The position numbers and the translations under genes are program-made. From Sphaerosporella brunnea (Eukaryota > Ascomycota > Pezizomycetes > Pezizales > Pyronemataceae): a stretch of DNA of 30,278 nucleotides. Below, piece by piece: positions 19,261-27,222 of this stretch (positions are counted from its first letter, which is position 1; each line of letters starts with the position of its first letter). The DNA lies in assembly GCA_008704415.1 (NCBI GenBank), contig VXIS01000448.1, forward strand, positions 1 through 30,278, written 5' to 3'. The notes beneath the pieces were generated by a model. The model had not been told where the DNA came from, made no database searches, and was given only the letters and a program-made list of their open reading frames with translations.

Positions 19261-20227
19261 CTTGTCAGTGCTTGGCTTCCACAGGAAAAACGAGCGCGGG
19301 CATACAAAAATGTCTCCTTCCCAACTGGATGCTAGCCTCGAGTGTCGGCGTTGCGGTGCTAGGGGGTGGTGTCACGTGCGTTCCAACATACGTCATAGCA
19401 CCTTGCCCAATCTCCTACAACGCCTGGAGAATAACTCAAATCCGAAAAACGGAGCCATACAAAAAAAAGATGCGCGCCCAGCAGCACAACCACGCCTCCA
19501 ACAGGCGTCTGTACGCGTTCGTAGCCTCTGTAGAGCATCCTCGAGCGGGTGGGTTGACTAAGTACATGTGTCGCCCGAGGGTTGCAGCGAGCCCGGGAAA
19601 ATCCGGCCGGATTAGGCCGGAACGAGTGATAGGCCGTGCGCAGCGAGTGATAGGCTGTGAGCGGCGTGCGACAACCCGACCTGTCATACAGCTACCTGAG
19701 CGCGCCGTTAGAGGGAGATGCAGCGACAGGAGGAAACAGCGAGAAAAGGAGAGGAGAAACAGCGAGAGGAGGAAACACTGCATGTCAACCAGTTATAGAG
19801 ATCGTCTCTATGCGCCGATTGTCAGGTCGGATTTTCAAGCGTCCAGAAAACTTATTGTTGAAGTGAAAGTAGTCTTTTGCTTGACGCATCGCCACTGTGA
19901 CTCCGCCGCAAACCTGTCCTCTACTGAGTACCCCATCCCAAGATGGAGTTACCAGATCATCGGCTACCCGTGTAACGGACAGGTTCAGGAACAAGAGGGC
20001 AGGACGAGGTTCGGAGGTGACGAGAGGTACGGTGCACAAGATCCGGGACTCAGATCTGAACCAAGATTGACATACGAAGGTTCAGTAAAGAAGAAAGGAA
20101 AGCAACAACAAAGCGGAAGCGAAGGCTCTCTATACAGTCCACGTGACCGCGGTGCGCCGCACCACGTGGTAGCCAAACATAGCCTCGGCAGAGCCGCAAC
20201 GTCCTAATCTAACCTTGGGCCGTGACA
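19261..20227. other. Decayed or non-coding sequence with short repeats
   Basis: A long plus-strand frame (19008-20207) spans this but has no early ATG and no domain. Contains GCGAGTGATAGGC twice (about 19622-19655), a purine-rich GGAGGAAACAGCGAGA-type repeat (19730-19778), and a CACGTG pair at 20140-20145 and 20163-20168 flanking a palindromic GGTGCGCCGCACC. Confidence 0.4.
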
Positions 20228-20479
20228 GCACAAGCCGTTGAAAAACGTGGTCTGGACGACGGAAGAACAGTTGTGGACCTCTACAGGAGCACAAATCCTG
20301 ACTGGTCACTATACCAACCCACCTATGATATGCCCGACTTCGAATGGCTGCTGCTGGGTATGAGCTTCGGAATTTTGGGTATCGACTGGCGCTGGAGGTT
20401 TGCGTATCTGATGATCGGGCTGCGATTTTGGGAGTCTGGAGAGAGGAAATGGGCTGGCGTTTGGAGTTTCTTAGTCTAG
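20228..20479 (+). CDS. Possible 3' exon of a membrane-associated protein
   Basis: The open frame has no ATG near its start. A TCTAACC branch-like element and a GACAG acceptor (about 20213-20227) suggest entry by splicing. The translation is coherent: EKRGLDDGRTVVDLYRSTNP, DWSLYQPTYDMPDFEWLLLG, MSFGILGIDWRWRFAYLMIG, ending GERKWAGVWSFLV before a stop at 20477-20479. The aromatic, hydrophobic middle could be a membrane-dipping helix. No convincing upstream exon was found in the decayed sequence to the left, so this may be a gene remnant. The antisense frame is less protein-like. Confidence 0.35.
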   Translation, partial: AQAVEKRGLDDGRTVVDLYRSTNPDWSLYQPTYDMPDFEWLLLGMSFGILGIDWRWRFAYLMIGLRFWESGERKWAGVWSFLV

Positions 20480-20504
20480 CACTTTGTAAATAAGTCTGCA
20501 ATCT

Positions 20505-20735
20505 CTTCTACTACTTATGACCTTCAATTCTATCCTATACCGCTCCGGTCCGGGCCAAAATTGGCCTACTTAAAGTAGGGTGGTCGAGCCGCACTTCCGA
20601 CGCCCTCCTCCAGGTATTTAGTCACATCCACCGTTGATGGCGGGTGGTTTCTGACCACAATGCTGCACTCTACTACCTATGAGCTTCAATTCTACCCTCT
20701 ACCGCGGTTGTCCGGTCCAAAATTGACTCTGTTGA
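20505..20735. repeat. Direct repeat, about 60 bp, two copies
   Basis: CTACTAC(T/C)TATGA(C/G)CTTCAATTCTA followed by CC(T)(A/C)TACCGC and GTCC...CCAAAATTG occurs at about 20518-20573 and 20670-20735. The copies are separated by about 100 bp containing CTACTTAAAGTAGG. There is no gene here. CCCTAACCCTG, two telomere-like units, follows at about 20763. Confidence 0.6.
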
Positions 20736-20895
20736 GGGAAGAGAGGGCGCCAAACGGTGTAACCCTAACCCTGCAACTTGATATTGCCATCGCTTTCCCT
20801 TTTGGTTACGCGAGCTTGGCGAAGGTACAGGTTTCACCAAAGCTCGCTTATCCTGGGCGCAAAACCCAACCCTCCCTTTTTATCTATACCGCGTC

Positions 20896-21091
20896 CATCA
20901 CCCTCCTCGTCCATCGCTCCCCCTCGTCCATCGCCCTCCTCGTCCATCGCTCCCCGTCGTCCATCGCCCTCCTCGTCCATCGCTCCCCCTCGCCCTCGTC
21001 CATCGCTCCTCCTCGTCCATCGCTCCCCCTCGCCCTCGTCCATCGCTCCCCCTCGCCCTCGTCCATCGCTCCCCCTTCGTCCATCGCCTCC
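20896..21091 (+). repeat. CTCGTCCATCGC minisatellite
   Basis: About a dozen imperfect 15-21 bp units of (CCCT/CCCC)CCTCGTCCATCGCT. It ends about 40 bp before ATG 21133, so it lies in the promoter or 5' leader of the acidic-repeat gene. The mirror, with many length errors, is about 30055-30240. Confidence 0.85.
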
Positions 21092-21132
21092 CAAAGCTCT
21101 ATCATTTGCTTCCACGCAACACCGCCGGCGCC

Positions 21133-23056
21133 ATGAGTAGCCAGCGCATCTTCCGGGGACATCACGAGGGATATTTCGCCGCTCGACCAGCCGACTGGAA
21201 TATTGGAGACTTCGTGAAACACACGTTTCGAAAGTACAAGAACACGCCGGATAATAATTATAGGCACCGTTTGATTCTCGGTGATTGGACGAGTCGACTA
21301 AAGAAAATTGCGAACTGCAATAACGCAAAGTGTTGTAGCCGAGCGCGGCAGAAGCGTGCTGCTATCCTTTTCGAGGCCTACCATGCCGCGGTAAGTTTTC
21401 ATTTTATTTGCTCTTAAACCTTTCTGTCCTTCTCTGTGGTGGTTCCGGAGAGCGTTATGCTCCACAAGCGGCCTTTATGTTCGCTTTGGCATGGGCGTGA
21501 TCACTTGTCATACAATGGGCGGGAACTTTTGTTGAGCCCAGCCTATTTCACGTCCGGCACGGATTTCCGGGGACGTTTATATACCTCCCCTTAGCGGCCT
21601 ACACTCAGCTCGCTTTGGGCTGGGCGTGTTGGTATGGCATTTTATGGGTCGGACCCATGCGCCTCAAACGACTTAACGCTCGTTATTTGTGCATCTCGCA
21701 CAGGGCCCAGCCTATCACACGTCCGGCACGGATTTAGTATCAGTGACCCGGGGACGTATATATACCTCCCCTAAGCGACCTACACTCAGCTCGCTTTGGG
21801 CTGGGCGTGTTGGTATGGCATTTTATGGGTCGGACCTATGCTCCTCAAACGACTTAACACTCGTTATTTGTGCATCTCGCACAGCGCCCAGCCTATCACA
21901 CGTCCGGCGGTTTGGTCCTGATATTGCCACCCCCCCCGGATACTTTTTGCTGCTTCTAAGTAATTGTATTCACAGGGTTCCGGGTCGGATAGATCAATTG
22001 GACTGGACGTTCTACGATCACTCCAACCATCGGATCCGCCGGTTGCTTTCAACGTCCAATCGTTTGTGGTAAACAACGGCCCCAGCAACTTCGTCACCGG
22101 CAACAAACTATATGCGAACAAGGGAAATCCATCGATTTCTCTGCGATCGCCCAACAGTTCACCGAATCACGGCCTCGACGAAGATGCTGACGAAGACCTC
22201 GACGACAAACTCGACGACAAACTCGACGAAGACCTCGACGACAACCTCAATGAAGACCTCGACGACAACCTCAATGAAGACCTCGACGACAACCTGGACG
22301 AAGACCCGGACGAGCATCCCGTGCAACATACCACCAAAAATACCGATACAGCGTTTCAACGCTCATATTTCTCGTTTAAAAACGAAAAGAAATGGTGCCT
22401 TCCCAGTGGTCATATGGTTGAGGATGTTCTTTACGCGGCATACGATCCGCGTGGGCCTGCCTCCGTCTCCTCTTCCATCCGCCGTTGGGTTCTAGACCTT
22501 AGCAACCCGCATATACAACAACTATTTTCCACGGAGGACTGGGAAGCGATCAAGGCGGAAGTACCGCCGTTAGCCGACCTTAATCCGCGGTTTGAAAAGT
22601 CCTTGATGCGGTTCGATCAGGTACAATCCCTCTGTTCGTTTGTATGAAGCTTTAGTTGTGTCCATGCTCATTCAATGCGACACCAGATCCACACGATAGA
22701 ACAGTTGCGAGAGGCCGTAGAAAATCCTTCTCATTGGAAGAAAAATGTCGACTATGATTACGATTCGGAGTGGGCTCATAAACTTATGTGGCACCTGTAC
22801 GTTTCCTTCACCCCGGGTTTCCCCACCCTCGTTATTCTAAATGCTCGTTATGCTCAATGAAAGTCTCATCCTCTTCGAGCAACAAACACTGTCCCATCAG
22901 CGACGTTCGGAACGTTGGTACGATACTATGATATGGAGCGGGGTGGTTGTAGGACCGGGAGTCAACTTGAGTGAAACCTCGTGCTATCTAGAAAGCTCAA
23001 ATGACTCGAGCTCAAAAATTTTTCGATCGAGCGCACTCGAGTCCAAAAATACATAG
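21133..23056 (+). CDS. Acidic-repeat protein with a conserved fungal-type domain, four exons, 3' end probably disrupted
   Basis: Exons 21133-21390, 21976-22620, 22687-22796 and 22864-23056 give about 401 aa. Introns are 585, 66 and 67 bp; the first has donor GTAAGT and acceptor TTCACAG, and all joins keep frame. Exon 1 is basic (MSSQRIFRGHHEGYFAARPA; NCNNAKCCSRARQKRAA). Exon 2 has an octapeptide-type acidic run (DLDDNLNEDLDDNLNEDL, about residues 155-195). It then has KKWCLPSGHMVEDVLYAAYD and RRWVLDLSNPHIQQLFSTED. This W-LPSG-VED-LY ... WVLDLS pattern resembles an expanded family of uncharacterised fungal proteins that I recall from Mucoromycota such as Rhizophagus; this is from memory and unverified. 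Exons 3-4 add DYDYDSEWAHKLMWHL and RRSERWYDTMIWSG, also family-like. Beyond that the frame runs into the GAGCTCG repeat at 22987 and stops, so the native C-terminus is probably lost. Function unknown. Confidence 0.6.
21470..21905 (+). repeat. Tandem repeats of 169-181 bp inside intron 1
   Basis: CACGTCCGG starts at 21549, 21718 and 21899. The second unit has a 12-bp insertion (AGTATCAGTGAC) relative to the first. A diverged partial unit lies at 21470-21548 and a truncated one after 21899. Each full unit contains TATATACCTCCCC, GCTTTGGGCTGGGCGTG and a GCATCTCGCACAG that could act as an alternative splice acceptor. The TATA-like words suggest former or actual promoters. Confidence 0.8.
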
Positions 23057-23124
23057 AGTCGAGCGGGCTTGTGCTCGCGGCTCAAGCTTTGTGCTCGAGC
23101 CGGCTCCGCTCGTGCGCAACACTA
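22987..23124. repeat. GAGCTCG-word repeat element, copy 2
   Basis: Shares the left end TCTAGAAAGCTC, internal GAGC(T)CG words and the right-end pattern GGCTC(C)GCTCGTGCGCAACACTA with 17979-18128. It forms the last part of the acidic-repeat gene's open frame. Its right end abuts the 5' target-site duplication of the retroposon. Confidence 0.7.
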
Positions 23125-23925
23125 CGCCAAGCCCATTGTCACACACACCTTCGACAACCACACTAACCGCCCGGAAATGCCAAGCCTGTGCGTTGGCACA
23201 CCGAAAACCCCGCACACTTTGGCTTCACGATGTTTTTGTGGTGTGTGTGTCCGCTCTACCAGGCGAGGTAGAGTGTACGGTTTCGATTCAACAACTCATT
23301 TGCCCCCGCGATTCGCTTGCTACCACTCAGTATTAACCTCAGCCGATAGTCCGCATGGCAACTCGTCGGAATGAACGTTTAACGCCAGTTAGCAGGCGGT
23401 AGCGCTTGCAGTGAGCTCCCCCATCGAAACGGAACGGAACTATATCGTGCGAAGCGTGCGAGCGATATGATCGACCCCAGTCCGCAACCCGTAACAGGGG
23501 CCCCCTCTGCGGGTAGGCAGAGGCACCACCACACTTGACTGCCGGTAATTTGGACTCCTCCGGCGCACCGATTTGGTCTTGTTGGTCGTGTGGGATCATG
23601 GTTTTAGGCAGCGAAGGCGTTCCATGTCGGACGTTAGAAGCGGGCGTGCATATGGGCGGAGGAATGCACATGGTAGCGGGTAGGTCGGGGAGGGAGCACG
23701 TCAAGTCGATATAGGGATTACTTTCACTGAAGGGTTGGAGGCGGCCTTGGGTTTTCGATTCACTCTTTTCGCATTCACTTTTCTTATGTCTTCTTTCCCC
23801 AAGACACGCCCGTCTGTGGGTCCTTGAGGCCTAAGGGTAGTCTGTCATGTATACCATATGTCATGGCCGCAAGCGGCCGAATACATTATGATTAAAACAA
23901 AAAAAACAAAAACGCCAAGCCCATT
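23124..23925 (+). mobile_element. Retroposon, 774-bp body with 14-bp target-site duplications
   Basis: ACGCCAAGCCCATT occurs at 23124-23137 and again at 23912-23925. The body between ends in ATGATTAAAACAAAAAAAAC plus AAAAA. Its last 90 bp match the 101-bp element in the palindrome 1 loop (TCATGGCCGCAAGCGGCC shared exactly), so this is the longer member of one 3'-anchored family. Plus-strand coding is absent. An antisense frame (about 23339-23820) reads coherently, including TMIPHDQQDQIGAPEESKLP, but has no ATG until 23668 and no recognised domain. It may be a non-autonomous element mobilised by a LINE-type enzyme encoded elsewhere. Confidence 0.7.
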
Positions 23926-24096
23926 TAGTCTGGTTGTGTGCCGGTGATGGGTGGTGAGTTACCCCATCTACTCGACTATAACACATAGCGCTATCTCTGA
24001 AAATATAGACTTCCCGAGATCTCGCTTATAAGCGAAAACTTAAACATATAAAGTCGCCACAGCGGTGAGGATGCGCGAGTAGCAGGGAGGGAGTTT
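23926..24096. other. AT-rich spacer left of the 17-bp repeats
   Basis: No gene. Contains CGCTTATAAGCG (24022-24034), a 12-bp palindrome around a TATAAG core, and CATATAAAG at 24044. The mirror is 27052-27222. Confidence 0.4.
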
Positions 24097-24147
24097 AGTG
24101 AGCGCGAGGGTTCAGTGGGCGTGAGGGTTCAGTGAGCGCGAGGGTTC
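24097..24147 (+). repeat. Three 17-bp repeats upstream of a TATA box
   Basis: AGTGAGCGCGAGGGTTC, AGTGGGCGTGAGGGTTC and AGTGAGCGCGAGGGTTC stand in tandem, 55 bp before TATAAAAG. They are placed like an upstream activating array. The mirror is 27001-27051. Confidence 0.6.
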
Positions 24148-24201
24148 AGAGCACCGGGTTTAAAATATTAGGCGTAGGGTGGGCAGAGCAGCGGCGATGA
24201 G

Positions 24202-24209
24202 TATAAAAG
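24202..24209 (+). promoter_or_regulatory. TATA box with a leader and an ATG interrupted by a MITE
   Basis: TATAAAAG is followed by a CT-rich leader and, 76 bp on, ATG 24285 (MSLHTT...). The MITE at 24302 interrupts this frame after the first six codons. Ignoring it, the frame would run to the stop at 24656-24658 as a short peptide. What the promoter once transcribed is unclear. The mirror is 26939-26946. Confidence 0.5.
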
Positions 24210-24301
24210 CTTGACCTGCGTGCGCATCCCGTCTCCCCGCCTCACAACCCATAATCCCAAAGAATAAGGAAAATACAACGGGCGATGTCTCTACATACAA
24301 C

Positions 24302-24551
24302 TAGTGCTGTGCACAGGTCGGGGCGTCCTGACGGGGCACAGGGCGCGACGGGGCGCCTTGACGTACCCCGATCCACCCCGCCGCGTCCCGGCCGCCCCGT
24401 CGACAACCCGGCCACCCCGATGACCCCGCCCAACCCCGGTCACCCTGTCGCACCCCGGTGCACCCCGCCCGCCTCGGTGCACCTCGCCCTGCCCCGGCCT
24501 ACCTCGTCGTGCCCCGCCTGCCCACGCCCCGACCCGTCACCCCGTGCACAA
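24302..24551. mobile_element. hAT-like MITE built of CCCCG words
   Basis: It is flanked by CTCTACATACAAC at 24289-24301 and 24552-24564. If the termini are TAGTGCTGTGCAC and its inverted partner TAGAGTTGTGCAC, the target-site duplication is the 8-bp CATACAAC, as in hAT transposons. Inside, GACCCCG/CACCCCG/CGCCCCG words recur throughout, facing the opposite way at the left end (GGTCGGGGCG). No coding capacity, 250 bp. Confidence 0.7.
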
Positions 24552-24565
24552 CTCTACATACAACC

Positions 24566-25479
24566 CTAATGAGTGGCGTCCTTGCATGCACGCTTAGGCT
24601 GCCTGTGAGACCCAGCCAGAACTTCTTGTGGACCCCGAGATGGCTCCCCTACCTGTGAACTCGAGGCTCCCCTCATACAGGCTTTCTTTTGTGGTGGTAT
24701 TTCCAGTGAGGAGCTCGAACTGGAGTCCAGAGAAGAAAGACCACTGGTTTCATCTTCAGCTGGGGCATAGGAGCCTTTCCCTTTCCTTTATATTTGTCCC
24801 CGCCTTGTTCCTTACCTGCACCCCATTCAGTACCGCCACCCTGTTTCGTACTGCTGCCCCGTTCCTTACCGCCGCCACCCCGTTCCTTACCACCACCCCG
24901 TTCCTTACCACTGCCGCCCCTTCCTGCAGGTATACCGCCCCTGCCTGTAGCTCGACCTTGTTGCCACTGGGAACCCTGCGCTGTACCGCGTCTTTGATTA
25001 GGACCGCTGGTACAACTGCTTGCGCTGTCAGACTCTGAGTCATCGGCATCCGGCTCCTCAAAGTGGAGGTCCTTATAGGTTTGTACTTTTTGGCGAGGGG
25101 CGTTCCGTGTTCGGGTGGCAGTGGGAACATAGTCCCATTCTTCAACCTCCGCAGTAAACTGGTGGTCATCATTACCACTGGCGGAAACCTCTGAATCGTC
25201 GGAGGCAATTGTGTGGAATGGAATGAGGTCTGCCTCAGGATCGGACCCATGGTGATCCCCGGTAATTGCTTCAGCATCGTCCGCTGCCAGATCCAGATCT
25301 ATTGGCTCATCCGGTGGTGGTCCCGGGGTAGAAAATTCTAAAGGTTCCTCCGTCCCATCTGTTCTGAGCTTGCAAAAAGGATCCCCAACAACAGGTTTCT
25401 TATTATCAAATCCCTCGATAGAAAGATCATTGTCCTGGTACGTCGTGTACCCTAAGCTGATAAAGGAGTTAATAATCAT
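24566..25479 (-). CDS. Disordered acidic/GGKER-rich hypothetical protein, apparent late frameshift (left-arm copy)
   Basis: ATG 25479 is bounded upstream by an in-frame TAA. The uninterrupted frame is 268 aa, to 24673. Order: MIINSFISLGYTTYQDNDLS; a long acidic stretch (PPPDEPIDLDLAADDAEAIT); EEWDYVPTATRTRNAPRQKV; SDSASS; then a Gly-rich basic region with GKERGGG repeats (about residues 190-240) and KGKGKAPMP. After MP the frame turns unlike the rest. One extra C in the CCCC run there would switch to a frame reading AEDETSGLSSLDSSSSSSLE, then PPQKKACMRGASSS and RQPKRACKDATH, stopping at 24566-24568. That fits better, about 304 aa with two nuclear-localisation-type clusters. An RGG/GGKER region plus acidic block suggests a nucleic-acid-associated nuclear protein. 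Family not recognised. Confidence 0.5.
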
Positions 25480-25561
25480 GTTTTTTTTCTCCGCGTGAAA
25501 GCTTTACCAGGCCTGTTTAAAGCAAACAATTATTAGCTAATGTGGTAGAGTGGAGACTGTC

Positions 25562-25586
25562 CAGGTACGTCTTAGACCGCACCTTT
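25562..25586. other. 25-bp spacer at the centre of palindrome 2
   Basis: The only unpaired sequence between the two 4.7-kb arms. The start codons of the two copies of the Gly/Lys/Glu/Arg-rich protein lie 189 bp apart across it. A weak AGGT/ACCT pairing exists inside. It does not match a sequencing adapter that I recognise. Confidence 0.9.
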
Positions 25587-25668
25587 GACAGTCTCCACTC
25601 TACCACATTAGCTAATAATTGTTTGCTTTAAACAGGCCTGGTAAAGCTTTCACGCGGAGAAAAAAAAC

Positions 25669-26582
25669 ATGATTATTAACTCCTTTATCAGCTTAGGGTA
25701 CACGACGTACCAGGACAATGATCTTTCTATCGAGGGATTTGATAATAAGAAACCTGTTGTTGGGGATCCTTTTTGCAAGCTCAGAACAGATGGGACGGAG
25801 GAACCTTTAGAATTTTCTACCCCGGGACCACCACCGGATGAGCCAATAGATCTGGATCTGGCAGCGGACGATGCTGAAGCAATTACCGGGGATCACCATG
25901 GGTCCGATCCTGAGGCAGACCTCATTCCATTCCACACAATTGCCTCCGACGATTCAGAGGTTTCCGCCAGTGGTAATGATGACCACCAGTTTACTGCGGA
26001 GGTTGAAGAATGGGACTATGTTCCCACTGCCACCCGAACACGGAACGCCCCTCGCCAAAAAGTACAAACCTATAAGGACCTCCACTTTGAGGAGCCGGAT
26101 GCCGATGACTCAGAGTCTGACAGCGCAAGCAGTTGTACCAGCGGTCCTAATCAAAGACGCGGTACAGCGCAGGGTTCCCAGTGGCAACAAGGTCGAGCTA
26201 CAGGCAGGGGCGGTATACCTGCAGGAAGGGGCGGCAGTGGTAAGGAACGGGGTGGTGGTAAGGAACGGGGTGGCGGCGGTAAGGAACGGGGCAGCAGTAC
26301 GAAACAGGGTGGCGGTACTGAATGGGGTGCAGGTAAGGAACAAGGCGGGGACAAATATAAAGGAAAGGGAAAGGCTCCTATGCCCCAGCTGAAGATGAAA
26401 CCAGTGGTCTTTCTTCTCTGGACTCCAGTTCGAGCTCCTCACTGGAAATACCACCACAAAAGAAAGCCTGTATGAGGGGAGCCTCGAGTTCACAGGTAGG
26501 GGAGCCATCTCGGGGTCCACAAGAAGTTCTGGCTGGGTCTCACAGGCAGCCTAAGCGTGCATGCAAGGACGCCACTCATTAG
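25669..26582 (+). CDS. Disordered acidic/GGKER-rich hypothetical protein (right-arm copy)
   Basis: Mirror of 24566-25479 with the same late frame change; the uninterrupted frame ends at 26475. The two copies diverge head to head from the palindrome centre, so if the palindrome is real they would share a 189-bp bidirectional promoter. Confidence 0.5.
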
Positions 26583-26596
26583 GGTTGTATGTAGAG

Positions 26597-26846
26597 TTGT
26601 GCACGGGGTGACGGGTCGGGGCGTGGGCAGGCGGGGCACGACGAGGTAGGCCGGGGCAGGGCGAGGTGCACCGAGGCGGGCGGGGTGCACCGGGGTGCGA
26701 CAGGGTGACCGGGGTTGGGCGGGGTCATCGGGGTGGCCGGGTTGTCGACGGGGCGGCCGGGACGCGGCGGGGTGGATCGGGGTACGTCAAGGCGCCCCGT
26801 CGCGCCCTGTGCCCCGTCAGGACGCCCCGACCTGTGCACAGCACTA
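26597..26846. mobile_element. hAT-like MITE, right-arm copy
   Basis: Mirror of 24302-24551, including both flanking duplications. Confidence 0.7.
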
Positions 26847-26938
26847 GTTGTATGTAGAGACATCGCCCGTTGTATTTTCCTTATTCTTTGGGATTATGGG
26901 TTGTGAGGCGGGGAGACGGGATGCGCACGCAGGTCAAG

Positions 26939-26946
26939 CTTTTATA
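26939..26946 (-). promoter_or_regulatory. TATA box, right-arm copy
   Basis: Mirror of 24202-24209. Confidence 0.5.
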
Positions 26947-27000
26947 CTCATCGCCGCTGCTCTGCCCACCCTACGCCTAATATTTTAAACCCGGTGCTCT

Positions 27001-27051
27001 GAACCCTCGCGCTCACTGAACCCTCACGCCCACTGAACCCTCGCGCTCACT
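27001..27051 (-). repeat. Three 17-bp repeats, right-arm copy
   Basis: Mirror of 24097-24147. Confidence 0.6.
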
Positions 27052-27222
27052 AAACTCCCTCCCTGCTACTCGCGCATCCTCACCGCTGTGGCGACTTTAT
27101 ATGTTTAAGTTTTCGCTTATAAGCGAGATCTCGGGAAGTCTATATTTTCAGAGATAGCGCTATGTGTTATAGTCGAGTAGATGGGGTAACTCACCACCCA
27201 TCACCGGCACACAACCAGACTA

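Larger units (their letters stand above)
20847..25561 (+). repeat. Palindrome 2, left arm
   Basis: Reverse complement of 25587-30278, pairing x + y = 51148 without any net shift from 21689 to 25561. All mismatches found are homopolymer or short-repeat length differences in the outermost 450 bases of the right arm. 20847 is the partner of the last base of the window, so the arm may extend further left in reality. Confidence 0.97.

Noticed and set aside
19008..20207. A 399-codon plus-strand open frame
   Set aside because: It begins at a TTG with no early ATG, contains no recognisable domain, crosses repeat-like purine runs, and overlies protein-like blocks on the other strand. Length alone is not enough.
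20896..21091. CRISPR-like array
   Set aside because: Units are contiguous imperfect minisatellite repeats without unique spacers, in a eukaryotic context.
21470..21905. LTRs of a retrotransposon
   Set aside because: The direct repeats are adjacent tandem units of 169-181 bp, not separated by coding sequence, and lack TG...CA ends with target-site duplications.
23250..23300. tRNA-like A box (TGGTAGAGCGG, minus) and B-box-like GGTTTCGATTC (plus) in the retroposon
   Set aside because: The two boxes are on opposite strands, so they cannot form one pol III promoter and there is no tRNA fold.
24285..24569. A 94-codon frame behind the TATA box
   Set aside because: Most of it is the MITE read through (Pro/Arg/Gly runs from CCCCG words); only the first few codons precede the insertion.
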